Counted from the stretch's first letter, positions 48,959 through 59,191 are shown. The stretch is DNA of 64,000 nucleotides from Verrucomicrobiales bacterium (GCA_028712475.1 JAQTQB010000006.1:62001-126000); one strand, 5' to 3'. A program made the numbers and translations. The notes: a model not told the origin generated them from the letters alone.

Positions 48959-49198
48959 TTATTCGTTTATTCCTCCGTGGTGCCAAGAAGTCTTAAAGGG
49001 CGTTTCGTAACGGCGACGAATATCTTCAGGGGCTTTCGCCGCATTTTGTTGGCGAGCCTGCGGGCCGGAATGGGACGACTTTGCAATCTGGGGAGAATTT
49101 CCCGGGGAAAAAACTGGCTGACGTGAAGCAGATTTGTCGAGAATCATCGCCACGCTGGCTTGCGGCTTTACGAGTTCCAAAGTCGTGTGCGCTTTCAT
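48959..49198 (-). CDS. Possible small hypothetical protein
   Basis: A 79-codon frame from an ATG 33 nt downstream of the DUF2934 gene stop. MKAHTTLELVKPQASVAMIL, then a Pro/Ser/Gln-rich middle and RRYETPFKTSWHHGG. Composition is compatible with a disordered protein, but no domain or homologue is recognised. It may be spurious. Apart from this and the integrase remnant, I see nothing in 48730-49231. Confidence 0.3.
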   Translation of the reverse strand: MKAHTTLELVKPQASVAMILDKSASRQPVFSPGNSPQIAKSSHSGPQARQQNAAKAPEDIRRRYETPFKTSWHHGGINE

Positions 49199-49231
49199 AA
49201 GATCACCATGCCATCATCATTTTCCTGCCGC

Positions 49232-49504
49232 TTATTTCCGCTGGATGGATGCGCTTGATCCAGATGGGGTTGCCGGCTGACTTGCTGAATTCTTTCTGGT
49301 TGCCGACGAGACCTTGCGTTTCACGGGTGCAATGTTTGCCTGGGTATTTTCTTGCTGGCTGATTGCCCGAAGCTGCTGCTCGGCCCGCAGCCAGTATTCC
49401 TGATCCCGACCGCTTTGGCTGCCTTCCGTCTGCCAGATCTGGCACGCCAGCTTCGCGATGTCATCGTGATTTGGAGCAGGATTTTGCTGGGTTGTCGCAT
49501 TCAT
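49232..49504 (-). CDS. DUF2934-domain protein
   Basis: A 90-residue protein from MNATTQQNPAPNHDDIAKLA. The central CQIWQTEGSQSGRDQEYWLR and AEQQL form the DUF2934 signature (A..IW...G.p.Grd.ehWl.AE..L). A Ser/Lys-rich tail follows (KRKVSSATRKNSASQPA). These small proteins are widespread in Proteobacteria, Acidobacteria and Verrucomicrobiota, with unknown function. It starts 30 nt after the stop of the 49534-50121 gene and may be co-transcribed with it. Confidence 0.8.
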   Translation of the reverse strand: MNATTQQNPAPNHDDIAKLACQIWQTEGSQSGRDQEYWLRAEQQLRAISQQENTQANIAPVKRKVSSATRKNSASQPATPSGSSASIQRK

Positions 49505-49533
49505 AACTATCCTGGTTGTATTGATTATTGATT

Positions 49534-50121
49534 CTATGTGCCGCATGTTTGCGCCGGCACCCTGCCTTCGCCCGGCAATCCCTGTTGCGCGCCGTTTTTG
49601 CGCGCCATGACGAATTGCCGGGCGGCTTCACTGGCCTTGCGGGCCACCCCTGCATCCTTTCCCACCTTGGCTCGAGTAGCAAAAAAATCCATTTGTCCCA
49701 ATGACGCCGCCTGCTTTAGCTGAGAAACAATTCCCTGCGATGTGTCCGGCGTTTTTGGGTCTGAATCCAGCAACATGGCCACCAGCGCTCCGGGGCGGTC
49801 TTTTCGGAGGTCAAGCAGCCGCTTCATCCAGACGGCGACCATTTCGGGCAGTTCCCGCCCTTCGTGGATGCCGATGATGATCATGTCTGCCATTGCCGCT
49901 TCAACCGCAGCCAGTTCCCGCAACGCGGTGAAGGCCAGAGTTTCAATGTTCCACCACTGATGGAACAGCCGTCCCTCTTCTTTTTTGAGATTTCGTCCGA
50001 GCAGTTGCAGAACGTCACAGACTCTCTCGGCTGTGGCAGAATCATCGAAGGATATGACCACGCTAAAATCTTTTCCCTGCTCGTAAGGCGCCTCGTTTGG
50101 GCTTTTCAACACCAATTTCAT
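49534..50121 (-). CDS. Conserved hypothetical protein (stress-associated type)
   Basis: A 195-residue protein. The first 120 residues follow a pattern I remember from small uncharacterised proteins of soil bacteria: FSVVISFDDSATAERVCDVL, FHQWWNIETLAFTAL and then ADMIIIGIHEGRELPEMVAVW. The C-terminal 60 residues are Ala/Lys-rich and probably helical. No catalytic residues can be assigned. It precedes the DUF2934 gene on the minus strand, and a two-component system lies just upstream. Confidence 0.65.
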   Translation of the reverse strand: MKLVLKSPNEAPYEQGKDFSVVISFDDSATAERVCDVLQLLGRNLKKEEGRLFHQWWNIETLAFTALRELAAVEAAMADMIIIGIHEGRELPEMVAVWMKRLLDLRKDRPGALVAMLLDSDPKTPDTSQGIVSQLKQAASLGQMDFFATRAKVGKDAGVARKASEAARQFVMARKNGAQQGLPGEGRVPAQTCGT

Positions 50122-50253
50122 ACGTTAAACCCTGAACCATAATTCGCCTGCAAACAATTGGCGGGATTGCCAGACGTGAAAGTGTGATTGATTTATCCGC
50201 TCTAAAGAATTTACCTAGACGCCGCCTTTGTCGCAGCCCGGAGAAGGCTGGCT

Positions 50254-50946
50254 TCAATCGCCAGTCAGCGTCTTGAAGCTTTCCGATTGGACGGCGAACC
50301 GGATCATCTGGGCGGAGCTCTTGAGGTTGAGCTTTTGCCGGATGTTGGCGCTATGCACGGCGACAGTTTTGCCGCTGATGTGAAGCTGCCGGGAAATTTC
50401 CTTGGGCGATTTGCCTTCGCCGATCAGCTCAAGGACTTCAAATTCACGGTCGGTGAGGATTTCCACCGGCGACTGGATTTGCATTGTTTGTCCGGAGAAC
50501 CGTCGCAGGAGTTTTTCAGACACTTCCTTGCTCACATAAACGCGGTTGTCCAACACCTGCCGGATGGCCTTGACCAGTTCCTCGGGCGGCTGCTGTTTGG
50601 TGATGTAACCGTTGGCGCCGGCGCGCAGCATCCGTTCGGCATAGAGCGATTCGTCGTGCATGGAGATGGCCAGGATGGTCAGGCGGGGATGCATCGCCTT
50701 GAGGTCCTTGACCAGTTCCAGCCCGCTTTTTCCAGGCAAGGTGATGTCCACCAGCGCCAGGTCCGGTGCCAGCTTCGGGACGGCCTCCATGGCCTGATTG
50801 GCATTCTCCGCCACACCGCAGACGATCATGTCCGGCTCGTGTTCGATCACGCTGCGCAGCCCCTCCCGCATCATGGGGTGGTCATCCACGATGAGGATTT
50901 TTTTCCGCCCCTCTGTGTTGGAAGTGATGGGCATGCGTTTTGCCAT
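50254..50946 (-). CDS. NarL/FixJ-type response regulator
   Basis: A 230-residue protein. The receiver domain has KILIVDDHPMMREGLRSVI (acid pocket), LALVDITLPGKSGLELV (phospho-Asp), ILAISMHDES and ITKQQPPEELVKAI (Lys). The LuxR-type DNA-binding domain has LTDREFEVLELIGEGKSPKEI and TVAVHSANIRQKLNLKS. The start at 50946 has a GAAGG ribosome site. It lies 1 nt after the kinase stop, so it forms a dedicated two-component pair. Target genes are unknown. Confidence 0.95.
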   Translation of the reverse strand: MAKRMPITSNTEGRKKILIVDDHPMMREGLRSVIEHEPDMIVCGVAENANQAMEAVPKLAPDLALVDITLPGKSGLELVKDLKAMHPRLTILAISMHDESLYAERMLRAGANGYITKQQPPEELVKAIRQVLDNRVYVSKEVSEKLLRRFSGQTMQIQSPVEILTDREFEVLELIGEGKSPKEISRQLHISGKTVAVHSANIRQKLNLKSSAQMIRFAVQSESFKTLTGD

Positions 50947-50947
50947 A

Positions 50948-53257
50948 TCAATCCTTCTTAATTCCTTTTTCCCGGGTGACCTCCGGGTGTTTCGTGTCCC
51001 CTTCGCCTGATACATGCACCGTGCAGACGATGGTGGTGCCGCCATCGGGTTCTTTCTGAATGGCCAGGGATCCGCCGATCATCCCGGCACGGTAGCGCAT
51101 GATGCGCAATCCCATGCCTGATTTTTTCCGCTGCCGGGCCGGCATGCCCGCGCCATTGTCTTTGATCGCGAGATTGATCCGTCCCGGCGTCTCGGTCAGG
51201 CCGATCTCAATGCGTCCGGGTTTGCCATGCTTGATGGCGTTGGTGATGGCCTCTTGGGCGATCCGGAACAGATGGGTCGCGACCGCGTTATCTTTGATCA
51301 AGACCGGACGGGGACAGGTGAAATGGCAGCGGACATGGAACAACTTTTTTGTCCGGGCGGCCAACGCCTGAAGCGCCACCATCAAGCCGTTCGGCTCCGG
51401 TTCCACCGGATGCAGGCCACGGGCCAGGCTGCGCGTCTGTGCGATGGCCTCGTTTATCACCTCCAGGATTCTGCCCGATTGCCGGGCTTCCGGGAGTGAT
51501 TTGGCGGCGAGTTTTTGACGCAATGTGCCGGCCAGATAAGCCGTGCCCCCCAGAAGCTGTCCCAACCCGTCATGCAGATCCTGGGCGATGCGCCGGCGTT
51601 CCCAGTCGCTGACCCGTAAAATTTCCCTTTCCAGTTCAATGCGATCGGTGATGTCGCGCACAAATATGGAGGAATACTCGAATTGGTTATTGCTCCAGAA
51701 CGAGTTGGCGTCCACCAGCACATGCCGGATCGTGCCGTCCTTGCATCGCCGCCTCATCGGAAAGTTGCGAACCGTCTCTTTGGTCGCCAGCCGCTCCAGC
51801 AACTCGTGCCCTTGAGACGGTTCCTCGCAGAACTCGACGAAAGATTTCCCCACGTAATCTTGAGCCGGATAGCCAAGCAGATTCAGTTGCGCCAGGTTCG
51901 CGCGCAGGATGGTGCCGCTGGCCGACAGCCATAACAGGCCGATGGGTGCCTGGTTGAAAAAAACCGAGAGATTTCGCTCGCTACGGCTCAACGCTTCTTC
52001 CGCCTGTTTGCGTGCGTCGAGGCCGGCAATTGCCATGAGGGCATAGGAAATCTCGTCGCTCACCTGGGTCAGAAGGCCGAGTTCGCTTTCATCAAAAAAA
52101 TCAGCCCGCGGCGCATAAATTGAAAAAGCCCCCGCCACTTTGCCGGCAATCCGGATGGGAAATGCAGCTAAATAGTGCAACCCGAATTGTCGCAGCCGTT
52201 CGCGCCATGGAGACATGCGCGTGTCACGGCCAACATCCTCAATCACGACCGGCCGGTTTTCACGGATGGCCGTGCCCACGGCACCGCGGCCTTCCAGCTC
52301 ATCGCGTGTCACCACGCGGATGCCGTCGAGATATTCGGTCGCGCCCGCCTGCGCCACCGGTTGAACCGATCCATCCGGCGCGGCCATGCCAATCCATGCG
52401 AGTTTGAAACCGCCTGTTTCCACTGACACCCGGCAAACTTCATCCAGCAGTTTCTGCCGGTCCGGGATGCGGACAATCGCGCGATCAACACCGCCAAGGA
52501 TGGCCTGCACGCGGTTGAGTTGAACGATTCTTTCCTCCGCGCGCTTGCGTTCGGTGATGTCGGTGAAGCTGAAACGGCATTGCCTCCGATGACTCGTCGG
52601 ATCATACACCGCCTCGACGTGGACGACCAGCCGTTTGGCCTGCTTATTCACCAAGTCCAGTTCCGCGCTCTGCCGGGCGTCCGAGCTGAAGACCCGCTGG
52701 CAAAGCAGGTAAAAAGTGTCCTGCGCTTCCGTCGCGATGAAGCGCGTGAACTTTTGGTGGATCAGCCGGCCCCGTTCCAGCCCGAGCAATTCGCCAGCGT
52801 TGAGATTGGCCTCCAGGATCTCGCCTTGCGCGTTCAAGGTCAGGTAGGCGGACGGCGCAAAATCGTAGAGGTCGGCATAGCGGTCGCGCGCCTGCTCCAA
52901 TTCCACTTGTGTCCGGCGCAGTTCGTCGTTCTGCATCTCCAGCTCGATCTGGTGGACCTGCAGTTCATGCACCAGCCTCTGCACGTCATCCACCGGCATC
53001 TGCGCGACGTCGTGCCGCGTCGTGCCCATCAATCGTTCGGCGCGCGTGCGCAGCCTTTGGGGAGATGCAGAAGTTTTGCGGCGTGATTTCAAACCGCCGG
53101 CGGACGCACTGCGGCCAACGATGGGGAAGGGTTTGACCGATGCTGGCGGGCGCTGGGGCATGGGGAGGGCAGCCGCCAATTTCACCCGGACTTTCGGCGC
53201 GGTTTTTTTTCCGCGCCCGGATGCGTTCATTCGAGATGCCGCTTTCCTTTTTGACAT
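50948..53257 (-). CDS. PAS-GAF-PAS sensor histidine kinase (HisKA_3 type)
   Basis: A 769-residue soluble kinase from MSKRKAASRMNASGRGKKTA. A basic, Pro-rich N-terminus and a coiled coil (VHELQVHQIELEMQNDELRR) lead into PAS1 (LYDFAPSAYLTLNAQGEILE). A GAF domain follows (about 265-430), then PAS2 (FFNQAPIGLLWLSASGTILR). The HisKA_3 motif is WERRRIAQDLHDGLGQLLGG, where the His is phosphorylated. The HATPase has QEAITNAIKHGKPGRIEIGL, DNGAGMP and GMGLRIMRYRA. No transmembrane segment is present, so it senses a cytoplasmic signal. It is coupled to the NarL-type regulator. Confidence 0.92.
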   Translation of the reverse strand: MSKRKAASRMNASGRGKKTAPKVRVKLAAALPMPQRPPASVKPFPIVGRSASAGGLKSRRKTSASPQRLRTRAERLMGTTRHDVAQMPVDDVQRLVHELQVHQIELEMQNDELRRTQVELEQARDRYADLYDFAPSAYLTLNAQGEILEANLNAGELLGLERGRLIHQKFTRFIATEAQDTFYLLCQRVFSSDARQSAELDLVNKQAKRLVVHVEAVYDPTSHRRQCRFSFTDITERKRAEERIVQLNRVQAILGGVDRAIVRIPDRQKLLDEVCRVSVETGGFKLAWIGMAAPDGSVQPVAQAGATEYLDGIRVVTRDELEGRGAVGTAIRENRPVVIEDVGRDTRMSPWRERLRQFGLHYLAAFPIRIAGKVAGAFSIYAPRADFFDESELGLLTQVSDEISYALMAIAGLDARKQAEEALSRSERNLSVFFNQAPIGLLWLSASGTILRANLAQLNLLGYPAQDYVGKSFVEFCEEPSQGHELLERLATKETVRNFPMRRRCKDGTIRHVLVDANSFWSNNQFEYSSIFVRDITDRIELEREILRVSDWERRRIAQDLHDGLGQLLGGTAYLAGTLRQKLAAKSLPEARQSGRILEVINEAIAQTRSLARGLHPVEPEPNGLMVALQALAARTKKLFHVRCHFTCPRPVLIKDNAVATHLFRIAQEAITNAIKHGKPGRIEIGLTETPGRINLAIKDNGAGMPARQRKKSGMGLRIMRYRAGMIGGSLAIQKEPDGGTTIVCTVHVSGEGDTKHPEVTREKGIKKD

Positions 53258-53357
53258 AAACGTCGCGAGGGACGGGAAATGCTGTTTGAACGATGAAATC
53301 ATACAGAGAGCGCCCAGATCGCAAAAGTAAATAGTGCCGCCATCACGGCCTTGGATT

Positions 53358-54362
53358 TCAGGGAACCGGCGGCAAACTGTAGCTGGAGATGGCGCGCATG
53401 TATTGGGCGCGTTCAAACGCCGTCGGGTCGGGGCAGTTCCTCTGGCTCATGCTGCCTTTGAGCTGTTTCACTGATTCGTATTCGTGTTCCTCCAGCCACG
53501 CCTTCAGGTCGCGTTCTATCAGGGCGATCTGCGGGATGCCGTGGCGGATCAACGCCGAGCAAAGCATCGTGACATCCGCGCCGGCCAGCAGCATTTTCAA
53601 GACGTCCGTGGCGCGGTGGATGCCGCTGGTCGCCGCAAGGCTGGCGTTCACGCGGCCATGCAGCAGCGCGATCCAGCGCAACGGAACCCGCGCGGCCATC
53701 GGCGTGCTCAACAAAATATTTGGCTTCACCTCCAGCGTTTCCAGCTCGATGTCCGGCTGATAAAACCGGTTGAACAGCACCAGCCCGTTTGCGCCAGCCT
53801 CATCAAAGCGCTTCGCCATGTTCGCGAAGTTGCTGAAGAACGGGCTTAATTTCACCGCCACGGGAATGGTGACGTTCGCTTTCACCGCCTTCAGGATGTT
53901 GATGTAGGTTTCCTCGACCACTTCGCCTGAAAGATCCATGTCCGTCGGGATGTAATAAATGTTCAGCTCCAGCGCGTCCGCGCCGGCCTGCTGGATTTGC
54001 CGGGCGTATTCCGTCCAGCCGCCGACGGACGAGCCGTTCAGGCTGGCGATGATGGGAATGTGCGTCGCCTTTTTCGCAGCGGCAATGTGCTTGAGATATT
54101 CTTCCGGGCCGAGGCGGTATTCCCCGGCGTCGGGGAAATATGTCAGCGCCTCCGCGTAGCTTTCCGTGCCCTGTTGCAAATTCTGGTGAAGTTCCAGCCG
54201 GTCCTGCCGCAACTGCTCCTCGAACAGCGAATACAATACCACCGCCGCCGCGCCCGCGTCCGCCATGCGCTTGATGTTGTCCACGTCTTCTGACAGCGGC
54301 GAGGCCGAGACGACCAGCGGTGAAGCAAGCTTCAAACCGAGATAATTGGTGGTGAGATCCAT
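53358..54362 (-). CDS. Dihydroorotate-dehydrogenase-like flavoprotein paired with nifJ
   Basis: A 334-residue TIM-barrel protein of the PyrD superfamily: LTTNYLGLKLASPLVVSASP, IIASLNGSSVGGWTEYARQI, ADALELNIYYIPTD, VAVKLSPFFSNFANMAKRF and LAATSGIHRATDVLKMLLAG. A true DHODase would belong with pyrimidine genes. This one starts 3 nt after nifJ and is of the DHOD-like type often linked to pyruvate oxidoreductase genes, so a redox role with ferredoxin/flavodoxin is plausible but unproven. It lacks the PyrK-type partner. Confidence 0.88.
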   Translation of the reverse strand: MDLTTNYLGLKLASPLVVSASPLSEDVDNIKRMADAGAAAVVLYSLFEEQLRQDRLELHQNLQQGTESYAEALTYFPDAGEYRLGPEEYLKHIAAAKKATHIPIIASLNGSSVGGWTEYARQIQQAGADALELNIYYIPTDMDLSGEVVEETYINILKAVKANVTIPVAVKLSPFFSNFANMAKRFDEAGANGLVLFNRFYQPDIELETLEVKPNILLSTPMAARVPLRWIALLHGRVNASLAATSGIHRATDVLKMLLAGADVTMLCSALIRHGIPQIALIERDLKAWLEEHEYESVKQLKGSMSQRNCPDPTAFERAQYMRAISSYSLPPVP

Positions 54363-54365
54363 ATT

Positions 54366-57300
54366 TTATTTCGTTGGCGTTGCTGGTTCAACTTCCATGC
54401 TGGCCGCTGGTTTGACGGCCGTGGCGGTCTCCAATTTTGGTTCGCGCTGGGCCATGGATTGATAAAATTTCCAGCGCCGGTCGGCGTCGGTCTGGGCCTG
54501 GGCGAAGAATTTCTTCGCGTCGTCCGGTTTGCTCTTCGTGAGCATCTTGAACCGGTTTTCCGACATCATGAAATCCTTCACCTGCGACCTGGCCGCGCCC
54601 GAATCCAGTTGCAGCGGGTTCTCGCCGTATTCCGCACGCCGTGGATCGTAGCGGTAAAGCAGCCACTGGCCGGACTCTACTGCAAGCTTCTGCTGCCGTG
54701 CGCCCACGCCTTGATCCAACGCGATGCCGTGCGCGATGCAATGGCTGTAGGCGATGATCAGCGACGGCCCCGGAAACGATTCCGCCTCGATGAACGCCTT
54801 GAGCGTGTGCTCGTCCTTCGCGCCCATCGCGACGCTGGCGACGTAGATGTTGCCGTAGCTCATCGCAATCAGGCCGAGGTCTTTTTTGCCCGCCGGTTTG
54901 CCGCCCGCCGCAAATTTTGCAATCGCCCCGCGCGGCGTGGCTTTGCTCATCTGCCCGCCGGTGTTGGAATAAACTTCCGTGTCCATCACCAGCACATTGA
55001 CCTTGTGGCCGCTGGCGAGAACGTGATCCAAACCGCCGTAGCCGATGTCGTAGGCCCAGCCGTCGCCGCCGAGAATCCACACGCTCTTTTTCACCAGTTG
55101 ATCAGCGAGCGGAATCAGCAGCTTCGCTTCCGGCGCGTCAATCTTTGGAAGTTTCTGTTTCAACGCCTCCACGCGTTCGCGCTGGTCGTAAATGCCCGCC
55201 TCGTCGCTTTGGTCGGCGGCGAGAATCTGCGTGACGAAATCATCGCCGAGCTGCGGCGCGAGTTTTTTCAGAAGTTCGCCGGCGAATTGTTTTTGCTGGT
55301 CAATCGAGACGCGGAAGCCAAGGCCGAATTCCGCGTTGTCCTCGAACAGTGAATTGCACCACGTCGGCCCGCGCCCGCAACCGTTCGTGGCGTAGGGCGT
55401 CGTCGGCAGATTGCCGCCGTAGATTGAAGAGCAGCCCGTGGCATTGGCCACGACCATGCGGTCGCCGAACAACTGCGTGAGCATCTTGATGTAAGGCGTC
55501 TCGCCGCAGCCCGCGCACGCGCCGCTGAACTCGAACAGCGGCTGCAACAACTGCTGCTGGCGCAATGTCGTGGTCTTGATCTTGCGCCGGTCAAATTCCG
55601 GCAGCTTCAGGAAATAATCCCAGTTCACGCTTTCGGCCGCGCGCAACGGCGGCTGCGGGCGCATGTTGATGGCCTTGAGTTTCGTCTCGGTTTTGTTGCG
55701 CGCCGGGCAGACATCCACGCAGATCATGCAGCCGGTGCAGTCTTCCGCTGCGACTTGCAACGTGAATTTCTGGCCCTTGAACTCCGGCACGCGCGCGTCG
55801 GCGGTCTTGAACGTCGGCGGGACGTTTTGCAATTCCGCCGGGTCATAAACTTTCGCGCGGATGGTGGCGTGCGGACAGATGGCCACGCACTTGAGGCATT
55901 GGATGCAGATTTTTTCATCCCACACGGGAATTTCCATCGCGAGATTGCGCTTCTCGTATTTCGCCGTCGCCGTCGGGAACGAGCCGTTGTTCGGAAATGC
56001 GCTGACAGGCAGATCGTCGCCGTCGCCTGCGGCAATCTTGCCGAGGACGTTGCGGACGAACGCCGGGGCGTCCAGCGTGATGGATGGGAGCAATGGGCCG
56101 GTGCCGTTGACTTTATTGTTTGCCACGGCCACCTCGTGCAGATTTGCCAGCGTGTTGTCCACGGCTTTCAAGTTCATCTGGACGACTTCCTCGCCTTTTT
56201 TGCCGTAGGTTTTCCTGATGGAATTTTTGATCGCGTCAATCGCCTCGTCCTTGGGCAGCACGCCGGAGAGCGCGAAGAAACAGACCTGCATGATGGTGTT
56301 GATGCGCCCGCCCATGCCGCTGTCGCGCGCGACTTTCGTGGCGTTGATGACATGGAACTTCGCTCTTTTCGCGAGCAACATTTCCTGCACCGGCGTAGGC
56401 AGGTTCGCCCAGACCTCGTCTTTCGAGCGCGGCGTGTTCAGCAAAAACGTTCCGCCCTGCACGAGGCTGCGGAGCATGTCGTAGCGCTCCAAAAACACGG
56501 GCAGATGGCACGCGACAAAATTGGCGCGCGAGATCAGATACGTCGAGCGGATCGGCTGCGGCCCGAAGCGCAGATGCGACACCGTCATCGAGCCGGACTT
56601 CTTCGAGTCATAAACGAAGTAGCCCTGCGCGTAGTTGTCCGTTTCCTCGCCGATGATCTTGATGGAATTTTTGTTCGCGCCCACCGTGCCGTCGGCGCCG
56701 AGGCCGTAAAACAGCGCGCGGACGACGTTGGCCGGTTCAGTGGAGAACTCCGCGTCGAACTCCAGGCTCGTGCGCGACACGTCGTCGTTGATGCCGACGA
56801 CGAAATGATTCTTCGGCGCGGCGGCGGACAGATTGTCGAACACCGCCTTGACCATCGCGGGCGTGAATTCCTTTGAGGACAGACCGTAGCGGCCAGCGAA
56901 CACTTGTGGCATGACTTTCAAATGCGAGCGGCCGGCGGCGGTCTCCTCCATCAACGCCGTGACGCAATCCTGATACAGCGGATCGCCCGTCGCGCCCGGT
57001 TCCTTGGTGCGGTCCAGCACGGCGATTTTTTTCACGGAAGCGGGCAGGGCGGCGATGAAACGCCTGCCGTCAAACGGACGATACAGCCGCACTTTCAGCA
57101 CGCCGATTTTTTCGCCCTGCGCGATGAGATGCTCCACCGTTTCGTGGGCGGCTTCGCAGCCGGAACCCATCAGCACGATGACGCGCTCGGCGTCCTTCGC
57201 GCCGATATAGTCGAATAAATTGTATTGGCGGCCGGTCAATTCCGCGAATTCATCCATGACTTTCTGGACTATGCCGGGGCAGGCGGAATAAAAGCCGTTC

Positions 57301-58028
57301 GCCGCCTCGCGGCCCTGAAAAAATACATCGGGATTCTGCGCCGTGCCCCGGAGGACGGGCTTGTCCGGCGTCATGGAATTGGCGCGGTGCGCGGCAATCA
57401 GCTTGTCGTCAATCAGCGCGCGGATCACCGTTTCGTCGAGCATTTCAATCTTGGAAACTTCATGCGATGTGCGGAAGCCGTCGAAGAAATGCACGAACGG
57501 CAAACGCGAACGCAAGGTCGCCGCCTGCGAAATCAGCGCCATGTCCATCGTCTCCTGCACCGACGCCGCACCGAGCATCGCCCAGCCGGTCGAGCGGCAG
57601 GCCATGATGTCGCTGTGGTCGCCGAAAATCGAAAGCGCGTGCGTCGCCACCGTGCGTGCCGTGACGTGGAACACCGTCGGCAGCAGTTCGCCGGCGATCT
57701 TGAACATGTTCGGTATCATCAGCAGCAAACCTTGCGACGCGGTGAACGTCGTGCTCATCGTGCCGGTCTGCAACATGCCGTGGACGGCGGCGACGGCCCC
57801 GCCTTCGCTCTGCATTTCCACGATGGCCGGCTGGGTGTGCCACAGGTTTTTTTTGCCTTCGGACGCCCACTGGTCGCACCACTCGGCGATGGGCGAGGAC
57901 GGCGTGATGGGATAAATTGCCATCGTTTCGTTCACGCGGTAGGCGACGTAGGCGGCGGCCTCGCAGCCGTCAATCGTTTTGAAGGTGGCGGGTTTCTTGG
58001 CGGCGGGCGCGTTGGGAGTCGGACTCAT
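54366..58028 (-). CDS. nifJ: Pyruvate:ferredoxin (flavodoxin) oxidoreductase, single-chain
   Basis: A 1220-residue fused PFOR. The N-terminal pyrimidine-binding domain has ETMAIYPITPSSPIAEWCDQ and TASQGLLLMIPNMFKIAGEL. The gamma-like domain has YGLGADGTVGANKNSIKII. Two 4Fe-4S clusters are carried by CIQCLKCVAICPHATI and CTGCMICVDVCPARN, and a third cluster by CAGCGETPY with a later Cys. The TPP site is GDGWAYDIGYGGLDHVL. It converts pyruvate plus CoA to acetyl-CoA, CO2 and reduced ferredoxin or flavodoxin, so the organism has anaerobic or low-oxygen metabolism. It is operonic with the PyrD-like gene. Confidence 0.97.
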   Translation of the reverse strand: MSPTPNAPAAKKPATFKTIDGCEAAAYVAYRVNETMAIYPITPSSPIAEWCDQWASEGKKNLWHTQPAIVEMQSEGGAVAAVHGMLQTGTMSTTFTASQGLLLMIPNMFKIAGELLPTVFHVTARTVATHALSIFGDHSDIMACRSTGWAMLGAASVQETMDMALISQAATLRSRLPFVHFFDGFRTSHEVSKIEMLDETVIRALIDDKLIAAHRANSMTPDKPVLRGTAQNPDVFFQGREAANGFYSACPGIVQKVMDEFAELTGRQYNLFDYIGAKDAERVIVLMGSGCEAAHETVEHLIAQGEKIGVLKVRLYRPFDGRRFIAALPASVKKIAVLDRTKEPGATGDPLYQDCVTALMEETAAGRSHLKVMPQVFAGRYGLSSKEFTPAMVKAVFDNLSAAAPKNHFVVGINDDVSRTSLEFDAEFSTEPANVVRALFYGLGADGTVGANKNSIKIIGEETDNYAQGYFVYDSKKSGSMTVSHLRFGPQPIRSTYLISRANFVACHLPVFLERYDMLRSLVQGGTFLLNTPRSKDEVWANLPTPVQEMLLAKRAKFHVINATKVARDSGMGGRINTIMQVCFFALSGVLPKDEAIDAIKNSIRKTYGKKGEEVVQMNLKAVDNTLANLHEVAVANNKVNGTGPLLPSITLDAPAFVRNVLGKIAAGDGDDLPVSAFPNNGSFPTATAKYEKRNLAMEIPVWDEKICIQCLKCVAICPHATIRAKVYDPAELQNVPPTFKTADARVPEFKGQKFTLQVAAEDCTGCMICVDVCPARNKTETKLKAINMRPQPPLRAAESVNWDYFLKLPEFDRRKIKTTTLRQQQLLQPLFEFSGACAGCGETPYIKMLTQLFGDRMVVANATGCSSIYGGNLPTTPYATNGCGRGPTWCNSLFEDNAEFGLGFRVSIDQQKQFAGELLKKLAPQLGDDFVTQILAADQSDEAGIYDQRERVEALKQKLPKIDAPEAKLLIPLADQLVKKSVWILGGDGWAYDIGYGGLDHVLASGHKVNVLVMDTEVYSNTGGQMSKATPRGAIAKFAAGGKPAGKKDLGLIAMSYGNIYVASVAMGAKDEHTLKAFIEAESFPGPSLIIAYSHCIAHGIALDQGVGARQQKLAVESGQWLLYRYDPRRAEYGENPLQLDSGAARSQVKDFMMSENRFKMLTKSKPDDAKKFFAQAQTDADRRWKFYQSMAQREPKLETATAVKPAASMEVEPATPTK

Positions 58029-58405
58029 AAAATTTCAGGCTGAATCAAAGGCGTTTTTGAACTCGGCATCATACATTGTTAAGTTTATTTGCCCGCAATC
58101 TGGCGGACGAATCTCCCGACGAGGCTTGGATTGAACCAGCGCCCCGTCCAAACAACTGCAAGATGCCGGATTTCCCGCGAAACGACTTAACCGCCTTTGG
58201 CGAATGCTCCCCATTTTTTGTGCTGGCTTTGGCAATTTCTCCGCGAATGTTCCGGCGTCGCAACCCGGCCAATTGCCAGGTCGGCATCCATGCTCCAGCG
58301 AAAAACCGAAATAAAACTGGCGGGCGATAAATCTTGTCAGGGAAACCCGGCGGGTGTTGTGTCAATGCTGCGGACTGACCGTTTGCCCCTATGGGCAGAT
58401 TGACG
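58029..58405. other. Intergenic region upstream of nifJ
   Basis: About 380 nt between nifJ and the pseudopilin gene, both on the minus strand. It must hold the nifJ promoter and the pseudopilin gene's 3' end region. I see no convincing gene, repeat, riboswitch or strong terminator. Short frames on both strands are not protein-like. Confidence 0.5.
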
Positions 58406-59191
58406 TCATTTCAAGGAAGTCACGCCAAAGACATCGCTTTTGTTATCCCGCAGGTCGCTCCACTTCCAACTTTCGGCGTGGCCATCGCAACAGGTAAAAA
58501 CAGCGCGCCCATCGTGGCGGCAGGCCGGTTGCTTATACGGTGGGCCATACGAAAAGCCTGCGCCGGTTGCGAAAGTCTTGATGGACGGCTGGTAAGTGAC
58601 AATTTCGGTATAATAGCCTGCGGGCTGCACATCGGACGGTGGGGATCCCTTCGGCATGCCCACATCACCCATCAACCAGATTTGGCTCGAAGCTTTTACC
58701 TGGCTTAACTTACGGCTTCCCAAAGGCTTTCCATTTGGATCCGTGCCAAAACGGATAACCCCCTTGACGCCAGTCGCGTTATCCTCCGTCGGCCCATAGC
58801 CAAACATTTGCTGTCCAAAAAACGCAAACACCGCGTCGATTAAGTCCGCATCTTTCACTGCCGGGCAGCGCCAGACTTCATTTGACTGTGCAGTGCTGGT
58901 GATATACTTGCCATTGTCTAGAATGTTGAACCACCAGGCATTCGGCGTGAACCCCGTATTCCAACCGCCTTCGTTAATGGGCGGCAAATAATCGTTGTTG
59001 TCATTGGCATACATGAACATGGCCAAGGCAATTTGCTTGTTGTTGCTGACGCACTGGATGGCCTTGGCCTTGTTCTTGGCCTTGGCCAGCGCCGGCAGGA
59101 GCATCGCCGCCAAAATTGCAATGATGGCAATGACCACCAGCAGTTCGATCAGGGTGAATCCACGATGACAGCAGCGACCAGCTTGTGACAT
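58406..59191 (-). CDS. Prepilin-type protein with H-X9-DG motif, paralogue
   Basis: A 261-residue protein from [20 protein letters not shown], with the GFTLIE prepilin peptidase site and the hydrophobic helix [20 protein letters not shown]. The C-terminal [19 protein letters not shown] has His and DG nine residues apart (H-X9-DG). It is probably a secreted pseudopilin-like protein, paralogous to 10765-11451. Cysteines in CRHDG and TCCDG are extra. The ATG at 59191 is preferred to one at 59215. Confidence 0.9.
   Translation of the reverse strand: MSQAGRCCHRGFTLIELLVVIAIIAILAAMLLPALAKAKNKAKAIQCVSNNKQIALAMFMYANDNNDYLPPINEGGWNTGFTPNAWWFNILDNGKYITSTAQSNEVWRCPAVKDADLIDAVFAFFGQQMFGYGPTEDNATGVKGVIRFGTDPNGKPLGSRKLSQVKASSQIWLMGDVGMPKGSPPSDVQPAGYYTEIVTYQPSIKTFATGAGFSYGPPYKQPACRHDGRAVFTCCDGHAESWKWSDLRDNKSDVFGVTSLK

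Noticed and set aside
53358..54362. Housekeeping dihydroorotate dehydrogenase PyrD
   Set aside because: It is co-transcribed with nifJ and far from the pyr genes, so it is called PyrD-like only.
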